64,000 bases of DNA from the NCBI RefSeq assembly GCF_003863965.1, contig NZ_RRCN01000001.1:4360304-4424303 (forward strand), given 5' to 3'. The stretch is from Paenibacillus oralis. Lineage in GTDB: Bacteria > Bacillota > Bacilli > Paenibacillales > Paenibacillaceae. The translations under genes were made by a program, and so were the position numbers. The notes under the pieces were generated by a model that did not search any database, was not told where the DNA came from, and was given only the letters and a program-made list of their open reading frames with translations. Below, piece by piece: positions 1 through 8,443 of this stretch; position 1 is the stretch's first letter; the number at the start of each line of letters is the position of its first letter.

Positions 1-482
1 GGCTGTCCTGGCAGCAGGTATTGGAATTCAGCGGCGGGGCTTATACCAAGGATAAAGGCGGAAAGAACAGGATTATTTTGACGGGAAATACCGAACTCGG
101 TAATTTGTTGGTCAGGACGGAGATCCCCCGCGAAAAGCTTCTGGCCAAGATCAATCAGATCCAAGGGGTGACCGTGATCGTGATCCTGGCAAGCTGTTTG
201 ATCATCACGCTCATGTCGTTTGGATTAAGCTATACGATCACGAGGCCGATCAAGGCGCTCCGTAAGAGCATGAAGCAAGCGGAACTAGGCCAATACCTGC
301 CCATCGAGAAAAAGCAGGCCAATGACGAGATCGGCAGCCTGGTTAATAGCTATAACAAGATGATCGTAACGATCCGCACCTTGATTGAGGATGTGTATAT
401 CGGGGAGATCAAGCATCGCAAAGCCAAATTCATCGCCCTCCAGAACCAGATCAACCCTCATATGCTGTACAACTTATGGTGA
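1..482 (+). pseudogene. Truncated YesM-type sensor histidine kinase remnant
   Basis: The reading frame is open to the left edge, so the gene begins outside the window. It shows the end of an extracellular sensor domain, one membrane segment (VTVIVILASCLIITLMSF, about bases 168-225), a HAMP linker (TITRPIKALRKSMK) and the start of the His_kinase domain, reaching the motif LQNQINPHMLYN. In this family the motif normally continues as NTLESI plus an ATPase domain of about 150 residues. Here the frame ends at once in LW and a stop at 480-482, and the DNA after about 475 matches a glycoside hydrolase. All ATP-binding motifs are missing, so the kinase cannot work. The neighbouring hydrolase remnant suggests a former sugar-responsive YesMN locus. 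Confidence 0.8.
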
Positions 483-1952
483 CCGGTATTACCACTATGG
501 CCTCGCTAAGCTTGGCGTGTCGCTCGGACATATCGATCCGAAAAAACAAGGCCGGACGATGTGCGAGCTGTATGGGGCGTATGGCTGGACGGAAGGGTTA
601 AAGCTGATGAAATGGCTCACCGACCATATGCTGGTTCGCGGCGTCAACCATTTTGTCCCGCATGCTTTTACCCAAAAAGCTTTTCCGGATCCGGACTGCC
701 CGCCGCATATGTACGCGAGCGGGAAAAATCCGCAGTACCGTTACTACAAGCATTTAAACCGGTATATTAATCGGATCAGTCATTTGATTTCAGAAGGAAG
801 GCATGTGGCGACCGCGGCCGTCGTGTATCACGCCGAAGCCGAATGGTCCGGGAAAGCGATGTATTTTCAAAAGCCGGTGAAAAAATTGATGCAGCATCAG
901 ATCGACTGCGACGTTTTGCCCATCGATGTTCTTTTGGAAGCGGCCAGCGTGAAGTCGGCAAGCTGCATGTCCATCGCGAGGATTATGAGTGCTTGATCGT
1001 ACCTTATGCAGAAGCGCTTCCGGCGGCGACGGTTCGGCGTTTGGCCGAGTTTGCGGAACAGGGGCTGGCCGTTCGCTTTGTTGACGGGTTGCCGCTAAGA
1101 TCGAGCGAGGGGGAGGATGTATCCGCCGAACTGTCCGAGCTTGCCGGTCAGCGGAATGTGCAGATCGTTTTATTGGATAAACTGGCGCAAGACCTTATTA
1201 CAGATGGACATTTTGATATTAGAGTTAGCCAATATGAGCCGTTTTTGCGGAATTATCACTACAGCCATGACGATTTGGATGTGTTTATGTTCTTTAACGA
1301 ACACCCGCAGCAAACGATTCGCACGAAGCTGGTTTTGCCTGTCCAAGGCGCTGTATATGCCTATGACGCTTTTCTGAATCGGCTCACCCGTTTGGATTCT
1401 GATGGGGGGACCGGTGCGAAAGTGGTACAGCTAGTTCTTTCTCCATATGAATCGATCGTGCTGCTCCATGGGGCTGACCTTGATGGATATACCGCCGCCT
1501 TGCCGCAGGATGCAACGGGTTCGGGTATTGAGCTTGCAGGAGAATGGACGATATCCCTTGCTAAAGCTGAAGCATATCCTCGTTTCCAGGAATGGGGAAA
1601 GGTAACGGCTCTACCGAATATGAGCGGGCCTGATGGTTTGCCGCGATTTACGGGCACCTTCTGTTATGAAACGGAATTTGAGTGGGACGAATCCGCGAAC
1701 GGGGCTTTGCTGGATTTAGGCGAGGTTTATGAGACGGCAGAAGTATGGTTAAACGGCGAGTACGCAGGTGTCCGCATCTGTCTGCCTTACCGCCTGGAGA
1801 TCAACGGTCTGCTTAAGAAGGGCAATAACAAGCTGATCATTGAAGTTACGAATACGTTGGTGAAAGAACAGCGCGACTTCTTGTCGTCCTTTGCGCAGCA
1901 GGAACCAAGCGGACTGATCGGGCCCGTTCGGGTTTGGCGTGCTAAAGAATGA
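476..1952 (+). pseudogene. 5'-truncated, frameshifted glycoside hydrolase (GH2-like sugar-binding C-terminus)
   Basis: From about 476 one frame reads YGDRYYHYGLAKLG and on through PHMYASGKNPQYRYYKHLNR to LLEAASV near 950. The protein then continues in a different frame (GKLHVHREDYECLIVPYAEA) to the stop at 1952. The C-terminus (LDLGEVYETAEVWLNG, then PYRLEINGLLKKGNNKLIIE) resembles the galactose-binding-like domain found at the end of large GH2-related and rhamnosidase-like hydrolases. No start codon or ribosome site precedes it, because the 5' part was lost at the junction with the kinase remnant. One frameshift lies at about 950-957. The substrate cannot be assigned. Confidence 0.8.
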
Positions 1953-1993
1953 TACGCAAAAGTGCAGATGGGCGTTGAGGACAGGGAAGGCTG

Positions 1994-2238
1994 GTGGGTT
2001 GGTCGGCAGATCAACATCCGCTGTCCGGACGCTTTGCACGATTATCCCATTTGATCAGGAAGCAGAGAAGAAGATAAATTCAGGAGAAGGAGCTATATTC
2101 GGGAGAAGAAGATCACCTGAACCGCCTCATTTTTTCTTTATCCTGTACACAAGCCCCCCTTGCCTCTGAACGAAAGGGATAATCGTGCAAGGCAACATGC
2201 AGGGACACCAAGACACGAACGCTATAGACAGCCACCTC
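1994..2238. mobile_element. MITE-like non-autonomous relative of the IS at 48964-50082
   Basis: Subterminal inverted repeats TTGCACGATTATCCC (2034-2048) and its exact complement (2176-2190) bound a short core with no coding capacity. Sequence outside these repeats is also shared with the larger element at 48964-50082, in inverted orientation: GGCAGATCAACA.CGCTGTC on one side, GTGTCTTGGTGTCCCT on the other. Its core matches both ends of that element, including ATGAGRCGGTTCAGGTGA. The simplest reading is an internally deleted derivative of the IS. No clear target-site duplication was seen. Confidence 0.75.
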
Positions 2239-2361
2239 AGTCCGGCATCTTGGAATCAATAGAGCCAAAGTCATAATTTTCGTCAAGCGCTGCTCTCGGT
2301 TTTGAGCCCTTTTTTCAGGACAAAAGATCCGGTCCAAATCCTGAAAGCATGAAACCGATAG

Positions 2362-2571
2362 GCAAGCCGGTCGAACTTATTTATGACAAGCCGTCAGCAA
2401 GCCTTTTGCTGCGAGGCTGAAACGGAGATCGAGTTCAACCCGGAACACTTTCAGCAAATGGCTGGCTTAATTTTATATTATGATACGGATGATTACGTTT
2501 ACCTAAGAATAACGCATTTGGAAGGGATGGGAAGGGTACTTGGGATATGGAAGCCGGCAGGCCCGGATTAG
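2362..2571 (+). pseudogene. C-terminal remnant of a GH43 beta-xylosidase
   Basis: The frame reads SRQQAFCCEAETEIEFNPEH then FQQMAGLILYYDTDDYVYLR and ITHLEGMGRVLGI. This is the start of the beta-sandwich module that follows the catalytic propeller in GH43 xylosidases (family pattern RRQQHF...FQQMAGL.CYY.T.N.YYL..TH). No catalytic propeller precedes it, only a stop at 2359-2361, and the module ends early at 2571. No ribosome site fits. It is a broken leftover, not a small gene. Confidence 0.7.
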
Positions 2572-2583
2572 AGTCAGAGCCGC

Positions 2584-2609
2584 AAATAGACGCCGCAAGG
2601 CGTCTATTT
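2584..2609. terminator. Bidirectional hairpin terminator
   Basis: Perfect 11-bp stem AAATAGACGCC / GGCGTCTATTT with a GCAA loop, followed by T residues on the plus strand. The stop codon of the minus-strand methyltransferase (2604-2606) lies within the right arm, so the hairpin also closes that gene. Confidence 0.75.
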
Positions 2610-3359
2610 TTCGGCAACGATGGCGAACATAGGCCGGTGGCGGTTTAGGATTTTTTCTCCAGCGCTATAGAACCCAGCATCGAACCCTTCATGGATTTGG
2701 ATTTTGGTAAAGCCAATAAACTTAAGCATTTCGCTGTCCCATCCCGGTCTTCTTACATAAGTCAACGGCAAGGTAAGCGCCAGTTGATCTCCTTCCTCGA
2801 TGTCTTTCTCTTCGCGGTACGGCAAGTAACCCAACTCGATCGCCTCCTCCTTGGCTTTGCTGAAAAGCTCTGCTTCTTGAGGATTACTCAAAAACAAATT
2901 CCAATTTGCATCGAAAATAATAACTTGGCCCCCGTCGTTAAGCATCCCATGCCAATTTTGATAAGCCGCAACAGGGTTGTATAGGAACCAAGTGACATTC
3001 CTGGAAATGATGATATCAAAGGTTTCTTCAGTCTTGTAATCTATGATATCCGTCTCAATAATTTGGATATTGCAGTTGTATTTTTGCTCATTTTGCCTAG
3101 CTCTAGCCACCATTTCAGGCGAGGAATCAATGGCGGTAACCAAGTGCCCCATACGGCTAAGCAAAACCGCAAAAAATCCGGGCCCCGTTCCAACATCCAG
3201 GATCTTTAAATTCCGTTTTCCGGATAAAAGATTACTCAGGATCGCTTTCCATTGATCATATGTATCCGATGCAAATTCGGTATCTACGATTTCATCATAC
3301 ACCGCTGCTCCTTTGTCCCAATAATCACGATATTGCTCTGTAAGTTTATGCTCACTCAT
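2604..3359 (-). CDS. Class I SAM-dependent methyltransferase
   Basis: A 251-residue protein with the SAM-binding Rossmann motif ILDVGTGPGFFAVLLSRMGH (motif I), an acidic residue in VTAIDSSPEMV (motif II) and the post-I block DIIISRNVTWFLYNP. The start is taken as ATG at 3359, nine bases after AAAGGAG; a TTG one codon upstream is the alternative. The substrate is unknown. The gene is divergent from a NikA/CntA-type metal importer and shares with it a Zur-type box at 3394-3414. A role in making or modifying a metal-binding small molecule is therefore attractive, but that is inference from context. Confidence 0.85.
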   Translation of the reverse strand: MSEHKLTEQYRDYWDKGAAVYDEIVDTEFASDTYDQWKAILSNLLSGKRNLKILDVGTGPGFFAVLLSRMGHLVTAIDSSPEMVARARQNEQKYNCNIQIIETDIIDYKTEETFDIIISRNVTWFLYNPVAAYQNWHGMLNDGGQVIIFDANWNLFLSNPQEAELFSKAKEEAIELGYLPYREEKDIEEGDQLALTLPLTYVRRPGWDSEMLKFIGFTKIQIHEGFDAGFYSAGEKILNRHRPMFAIVAEK

Positions 3360-3393
3360 CAACCTGGTCTCCTTTATTTAAAAAATATGTTGC

Positions 3394-3414
3394 AAATCGT
3401 AACTATTACGATTA
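3394..3414. promoter_or_regulatory. Zur-type operator between methyltransferase and importer
   Basis: The inverted repeat ATCGTAA-CTA-TTACGAT (3396-3412), with flanking A/T, matches the Bacillus Zur box core ATCGTAA-TNA-TTACGAT in both arms. It sits between the divergent starts at 3359 and 3509, so one zinc-dependent repressor could control both. No Fur-family regulator gene is in the window. Confidence 0.7.
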
Positions 3415-3508
3415 ATAATATACAAAGATTACTCCGTATGCAAGTGGTCATGATCATTGCAGCAGTTTAATCACCAACATCGAAGAAGAAGAAGTAGGAG
3501 GAATAGGG

Positions 3509-5110
3509 ATGTTTAGCAGATATGGTTTCAGTGTTGCCGCCGTTTTGACGTTGTTGTTGCTTGTTGGGTGCTCACAAGCCAAAAGCCCGGTTTCCGATGC
3601 CGGCCATGAAGCAAACAAACAAATTGTTGTAGCGGTAACCCAGGATACGGAAGGAGATAAACTGGATGCCGCGACCTACAATGGAGCACGGCATGTGCAT
3701 GCCGCTATATATGATGCGCTGGTGGGATATGAAGGAGGAGGCAAAATTGTTCCCGGCTTGGCCGAATCATGGGAAATCTCCGCTGACGGAAAGACCTATA
3801 CTTTTCAGCTAAGGCAACAAGTGAAATTCTCGGACGGCAGTCCATTGAATTCTGCGGCTGTTAAGTTTTCTTTGGAGCGGGCGGTCGGCAGAGAAGAGAA
3901 CGCTACGAATGAAATCTCCCGTTTGCTGACAAAAATAGAAACCCCTAATGACAACACCGTCGTACTTACGTTTAAAGAAACCGCGACTCAAGTCTTGTAT
4001 GAGCTTAGCCAGGCCAGGCCTTTTCGGATCATGAGTCCAAACGCGGTAACTCCTGCGGGAGATGTGAATGGAGAATTTCACCAAGCGATCGGCACGGGTC
4101 CCTGGAAAATAGGCAGCTATCGGCAAGGAGTCGAGACGGTTCTGGTTGCAAACGAACATTATTGGTTGGAGCAACCGTCGGCGTATTCGCTTGTTTTTCG
4201 AGTCATTACGGATCCGCAGGCCAGGGTGCTCGCGCTGCAATCCGGAGAGGTAGATCTTGCGGGCGGGGAAGTGGGCAATATTCCGGCGGAAAGTCTCCGT
4301 ATTTTTCAAAATAACGACAAATATGCGGTAGAGACGGGCACCAGTACCATGTCCTATTTTTTGGTGATCAATCAAAACAATGCGGCTCTGTCGGATAAAA
4401 ATATACGCCAGGCGATCAATTACGGAAATGATGCGAGTAAATTTGCAGATGGAAGCGGTGGTCCGGTCAAAGGGTTGTTTCAAGAGAAAGTCGCCTTTGT
4501 CACGGACGATAACCAGCCGTTCTACCCTTATAACCCGGAGAAGGCAAAACAACTGATCGCGGCCTCGGGCTATGAATGGAATGAGAAAAAGCAGGCTTAT
4601 GAGAAAGATGGACAAGTCCTGCAGCTGCGATTGGTGATTCAAACGGAAGAATATCCGGAGTGGAAAGAGATGGCGGAAATTTTTCAAGACAACATGAAGC
4701 AGATAGGCATCCAAGTGAGCATCGTGAATCAGGAACGGGCCGCTTACTACGATACGTTATGGAGCAGCAAGGATTATGACCTGCTTATGTATCGGACTTA
4801 TACGGATGCGCAATTGCCGTATCGATTCCTGTCTTCTTTATTCTACAGTTCGCCATCTACGCCGGGCGTTGCTTATCAAGACCATCAACTGTCGAACCTG
4901 CTGGATCAGATTGCTTCCACCGTCTCGGCGGAGAAGCAGCAGGCGCTTTTTGACCAAGTGTTTCTTCGTATGCACGAGGAAGCGATGTCGGTGCCGATTT
5001 ACTACGCCAAGCAGACCTTTGTTCATACGCGCGAACTTGCCGGCTTTACTTTTAATGCTATAGAAGACGATCCTTTGAAGTGGCATCACTTAAGGAAAGA
5101 AGCACAATAA
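3509..5110 (+). CDS. nikA: NikA/CntA-type metal (metallophore) ABC transporter substrate-binding lipoprotein
   Basis: A 533-residue SBP_bac_5 protein with a lipoprotein signal peptide (lipobox LLVGC, Cys about residue 21). Family blocks visible are YDALVGYEG..KIVPGLAESWE, TYTFQLRQQVKFSDGSPLN, RPFRIMSPNAV and AIGTGPWKIGSY. RPFRIMSPN is characteristic of the nickel/opine-metallophore branch (NikA, CntA) rather than dipeptide binders. The start at 3509 follows GTAGGAGGAATAGGG. It is the first gene of a tightly packed five-gene importer operon. The Zur-type box upstream argues for zinc or a zinc-metallophore as ligand, not simply nickel; which one cannot be told from sequence. Confidence 0.85.
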   Translation: MFSRYGFSVAAVLTLLLLVGCSQAKSPVSDAGHEANKQIVVAVTQDTEGDKLDAATYNGARHVHAAIYDALVGYEGGGKIVPGLAESWEISADGKTYTFQLRQQVKFSDGSPLNSAAVKFSLERAVGREENATNEISRLLTKIETPNDNTVVLTFKETATQVLYELSQARPFRIMSPNAVTPAGDVNGEFHQAIGTGPWKIGSYRQGVETVLVANEHYWLEQPSAYSLVFRVITDPQARVLALQSGEVDLAGGEVGNIPAESLRIFQNNDKYAVETGTSTMSYFLVINQNNAALSDKNIRQAINYGNDASKFADGSGGPVKGLFQEKVAFVTDDNQPFYPYNPEKAKQLIAASGYEWNEKKQAYEKDGQVLQLRLVIQTEEYPEWKEMAEIFQDNMKQIGIQVSIVNQERAAYYDTLWSSKDYDLLMYRTYTDAQLPYRFLSSLFYSSPSTPGVAYQDHQLSNLLDQIASTVSAEKQQALFDQVFLRMHEEAMSVPIYYAKQTFVHTRELAGFTFNAIEDDPLKWHHLRKEAQ

Positions 5111-6057
5111 TGCTGCGGTCCATTACCCATCGTCTGTTGATGTTAGTGCTCACGTTTGCCCTGTTTTCATTGTTCGTCTTCACACTAATGCGTCTGGCGC
5201 CGGGGGATCCGGCGTCGATGATGCTGCTAAACATTGGAGCGGTGCCGGAGCAATCGTTGGTGGCTCATTTGCAGGCGCAATGGGGGCTTGATCAATCGTT
5301 TATTCAGCAATACATGGCTTGGGTTGTTCAGATATTCCAAGGAGAATTGGGAAATTCTTTTATGTCCGGCGAACCGGTATTACACGAAATCATGAACCGT
5401 TTAGAACCGACGTTCAGACTGATTGCCGGCTCCTTTTTGCTTACGGTGTCTGTTTCAATACCGGCAGGCATTTGGTTAGGGTTAAATGCAGGCTCGATTC
5501 CGGATCGCGTGGTTTATTCGGTAACGATTTTAGGGCTGTCGATCCCCTTATACTGGCTTGCTATTCTGCTGATGTATGCTTTCGGTGTGATCTGGCCGAT
5601 TCTTCCGGTTGTCGGAAGCTCTTCCGCACAGCATTATGTGCTTCCGGTAACGACGATTTCCCTGGTCCAAAGCGTTTACTTCATTCGGATGGTACGCTCA
5701 TACACCGTTCAATACAGCAAATTCTCTTATATTGAAGCGGCAAAAGCCAGAGGTTTGCGGCCCGCTATTTTTTATCCGGCTTATTTATTCCGCGCCATGT
5801 TCATCCCGATAATGACGTTAATCACGACTAGCTTGCCAAGCTTTTTTGGAGCCTCGATCATCACGGAAACGATTTTTAGTTTTCCGGGGTTTAGCAAATA
5901 TATGCTCGAGGCCATTTACCGCCGTGATTTTCCCGTCATTCAGGGGAGCGCGCTGCTGGTGGCCGCTTTTATATTTGTGTTTCATTTTGTGACCGATGTC
6001 CTTTATTTTTTGGCCGATCCGCGTGTTCATCTTGATAAACAGAGGTGGGAACTATGA
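5110..6057 (+). CDS. nikB: NikB/CntB-type ABC transporter permease
   Basis: A 315-residue DppB-family permease. The N-terminus MLRSITHRLLMLVLTFALFS is the first membrane helix, APGDPASMM is the usual periplasmic-loop signature, and EAAKARGLRPAIFYPAYLFR is the EAA loop that contacts the ATPase. The start ATG at 5110 overlaps the stop of the preceding gene by one base (TAATG), indicating translational coupling. An earlier in-frame start inside the upstream gene was rejected because it lacks a ribosome site. It forms the translocation pore with the next gene. Confidence 0.88.
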   Translation: MLRSITHRLLMLVLTFALFSLFVFTLMRLAPGDPASMMLLNIGAVPEQSLVAHLQAQWGLDQSFIQQYMAWVVQIFQGELGNSFMSGEPVLHEIMNRLEPTFRLIAGSFLLTVSVSIPAGIWLGLNAGSIPDRVVYSVTILGLSIPLYWLAILLMYAFGVIWPILPVVGSSSAQHYVLPVTTISLVQSVYFIRMVRSYTVQYSKFSYIEAAKARGLRPAIFYPAYLFRAMFIPIMTLITTSLPSFFGASIITETIFSFPGFSKYMLEAIYRRDFPVIQGSALLVAAFIFVFHFVTDVLYFLADPRVHLDKQRWEL

Positions 6058-6857
6058 TGAACCTCGTTCGGGCGAATAAACTTCCAGCAGCAGCTTTGTT
6101 GTTTATTGTGGTTCTTATGATTGCCGGGCTGAGCGCATCGTGGATTTCACCGTATGACCCGTTCCAAACCAATCATCAAGAAAAGCTCCTTCCCCCAAGC
6201 CTCTCGCATCCGTTTGGGACGGATTATCTGGGAAGAGATTTGTTAAGCCGCGTGATTCACGGGATCAGCGACTCCGTGTTCCCCGTTTTCATAGTTCTCA
6301 GCGTCGTTATGTTGATTGGACTGTTCGTTGGCGCGCTGAGCGCTTTTTGGGGGAATAAACTTGATCTGTTGATGATGAGCGTGACGGATATTTTTACGGC
6401 CTTGCCGAATGTCCTGCTTACTATTGTAGTGGTTGGCTTTCTCGGTTTTGGCATGGAGAATGTGTATTTGGCGGTGATTCTTTCCTGGTGGGCCAAATAC
6501 GTAAGATTAATTCGCGGTCTGATCCATGATGTGAAAAAGGAGCCATATATTATGGCCAGCAGGGTAAGCGGATCGTTTGGCATGAGAACGATAATCCGGC
6601 ACATGATCCCGAATATCGCCCCGCAGCTTGGAACCATGCTGATTCTGGATGTAAGCAAGGTGATTTTGACTTTATCCGGTTTATCCTTCTTGGGAATTGG
6701 CGCGCAGCCGCCTTCACCCGAATGGGGGGTAATGTTGTTGGATGGGAAAAATTATTTGCAAGTTGCGCCATGGATGGGGTTTTTCCCGGGCATGATGATT
6801 TTTCTGACCGCCTGTTCATTCCAGATTGTTGGCGAAAGGCTCAGGAGGGGGAGATAA
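6054..6857 (+). CDS. nikC: NikC/CntC-type ABC transporter permease
   Basis: A 267-residue DppC-family permease. The conserved N-terminal block SPYDPFQTN..EKLLPPSLSHP leads to FGTDYLGRDLLSRVIHGISD, the family signature. The cytoplasmic coupling loop is near PYIMASRVSGSFGMRTIIRH, followed by SGLSFLGIGAQPPSPEWG. The start ATG at 6054 sits in an ATGA overlap with the nikB stop and is preceded by AGAGGTGG. It pairs with the preceding permease. Confidence 0.88.
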   Translation: MMNLVRANKLPAAALLFIVVLMIAGLSASWISPYDPFQTNHQEKLLPPSLSHPFGTDYLGRDLLSRVIHGISDSVFPVFIVLSVVMLIGLFVGALSAFWGNKLDLLMMSVTDIFTALPNVLLTIVVVGFLGFGMENVYLAVILSWWAKYVRLIRGLIHDVKKEPYIMASRVSGSFGMRTIIRHMIPNIAPQLGTMLILDVSKVILTLSGLSFLGIGAQPPSPEWGVMLLDGKNYLQVAPWMGFFPGMMIFLTACSFQIVGERLRRGR

Positions 6858-7660
6858 TGGATGCCGCAGTAGAAATAAAACATCTGAATATTAGAAACGC
6901 AAATGGTCAATCGCTGGTTCATAACAGCAGTTTTTGTTTGAAGCCTGGGGAAACTTACTGTTTATTGGGGGAAAGCGGAAGCGGCAAGACGTTAACCAGC
7001 AAAGCCATTTTAGGAATGCTGCCTGCCGGTCTGCAAATGTCAGGCGATATCCTGTTGCGCGGCCAAAACCTGAAATCTTTATCCCAAAAGGACTGGCGCA
7101 AAATCAGGGGGAGACAGGTGGGCGTCATTTTTCAGCACCCTGAACAAGCGTTGCATCCAGCGCTCCCGATTGGCAGACAATTAGGTGATCTTATGCTTAG
7201 CCATTTACCGGTATCGAGGCATGAGGCTGAGCAACAAGCGGAAAAGATGTTGTCTCAAGTGCTTTTGAAAGATACGGCCCATGTGATGAAAAGTTATCCT
7301 CATGAGCTGAGCGGCGGAATGAATCAGCGTGTCATGATTGCGATGGCGCTACTGTTAAAGCCTGAAGTCATCGCCGATGAGCCGACGAGCGCGCTTGATG
7401 TCACCACCCAGGCTGAAGTCATCTCCTTATTGCATCATCTGATATTGGAGCTGAACATGAGTATGTTGTTTATTACGCATGATGTACTTCTGGCAAGTTA
7501 TCTTGCGGATACGATCGGTGTGATGCGTGACGGAGAAATCATCGAGCAGGGAAGCGCCAAACGAATATTAGGACAACCCGAGCATGAATATACAAAACAA
7601 TTATGCAGGTACCGATCGCAAAGACTCCTTAGCAAAGGAGGTGCCGGCCCGAATGCTTGA
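6857..7660 (+). CDS. nikD: NikD/CntD-type ABC transporter ATP-binding protein
   Basis: A 267-residue ATPase with Walker A GESGSGKT (about residues 38-45), Q-loop IFQHPEQ, signature LSGGMNQRV and Walker B EVIADEPTSALD; the residue before ADE is Ile where the family usually has more hydrophobics then D. The ATG at 6857 overlaps the nikC stop (TAATGG) and follows GGAGGGGGAG. It ends in a short C-terminal extension typical of oligopeptide/nickel ATPases. It would energise the importer together with the next gene. Confidence 0.88.
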   Translation: MDAAVEIKHLNIRNANGQSLVHNSSFCLKPGETYCLLGESGSGKTLTSKAILGMLPAGLQMSGDILLRGQNLKSLSQKDWRKIRGRQVGVIFQHPEQALHPALPIGRQLGDLMLSHLPVSRHEAEQQAEKMLSQVLLKDTAHVMKSYPHELSGGMNQRVMIAMALLLKPEVIADEPTSALDVTTQAEVISLLHHLILELNMSMLFITHDVLLASYLADTIGVMRDGEIIEQGSAKRILGQPEHEYTKQLCRYRSQRLLSKGGAGPNA

Positions 7661-8441
7661 AGTGGGGCAGTTATTCAAAGAAATGAATGGAAGGCAAATT
7701 CTGAATGACATTAATTTTGCGATTGAAGATGGGGGGTCCCTAGCCATCGTAGGCGAGAGCGGCAGCGGCAAATCCACGCTGGCCCAGTTGATTATGGCCT
7801 TAAAGCAGCCGACTTCGGGACAAATTATTTTTAACGGGCAACACTTGCCCCGCAAAGGAATCAAAGCGTATAAAGCATGGTATCGCGATATTCAGATTGT
7901 TTTTCAAAATACAGCCTCAACCTTAAACCCAGCGCTGAGCTTGTTTCAGTGTCTGGAAGAACCGTTAAAGAACTTTACAACCTTGAATAGAGCGGAACGT
8001 AAAAACAGAATCCTGGAGTACTTGGGCAAGGTGGGGCTTCGGGAGGAACTGCTTAGATACCGCCCGGGCAAATTAAGCGGGGGACAGTACCAAAGAGCCT
8101 GCCTGGCCAAAGCGCTGATCATTCATCCCAAACTATTGATCTGTGATGAAATCGTCTCGAACCTTGATATCGTATTGCAGCAGCGGATCATCGAACTGCT
8201 TAAGTCCATTCAGCGGGAACAAGGGTTGTCTCTTCTGTTCATTACCCATGACCTCTCGCTTGTGCCCGGACTGTGCAATGATATTTTAGTGATGAAAGAC
8301 GGGAAAAAGATCGAGCAATTTCACACTTCCGACCTCCATAATGAAAGCGCGCGGGACGCCTATACCATTGCGTTACTTAAATCAACAGAAATGCTTGAAA
8401 CCAAATGGATGATATGGAAGGAGTCCGGGCCCTCTTCTTAA
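7653..8441 (+). CDS. nikE: NikE/CntF-type ABC transporter ATP-binding protein
   Basis: A 262-residue ATPase with Walker A GESGSGKS, Q-loop VFQNTASTLNP, signature LSGGQYQRA and Walker B LLICDEIVSNLD followed by the H-loop LLFITHD. Asn in SNLD replaces the more common Ala of SALD, as in several NikE/DppF proteins. The start ATG at 7653 follows AAAGGAGGTGC and overlaps the nikD stop. It is the last gene of the operon; only two bases separate its stop from the convergent LacI gene, and no terminator hairpin is visible there. Confidence 0.87.
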   Translation: MLEVGQLFKEMNGRQILNDINFAIEDGGSLAIVGESGSGKSTLAQLIMALKQPTSGQIIFNGQHLPRKGIKAYKAWYRDIQIVFQNTASTLNPALSLFQCLEEPLKNFTTLNRAERKNRILEYLGKVGLREELLRYRPGKLSGGQYQRACLAKALIIHPKLLICDEIVSNLDIVLQQRIIELLKSIQREQGLSLLFITHDLSLVPGLCNDILVMKDGKKIEQFHTSDLHNESARDAYTIALLKSTEMLETKWMIWKESGPSS

Positions 8442-8443
8442 AC

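Noticed and set aside
1939-2169. ORF overlapping the MITE-like element
   Set aside because: Its translation matches the complement of the other element's end, showing that the similarity is of DNA ends and not of a protein.
3809-4714. Long minus-strand ORF of 301 codons inside the nikA gene
   Set aside because: Antisense shadow of a well-conserved gene, with no ribosome site and no recognisable protein motif.
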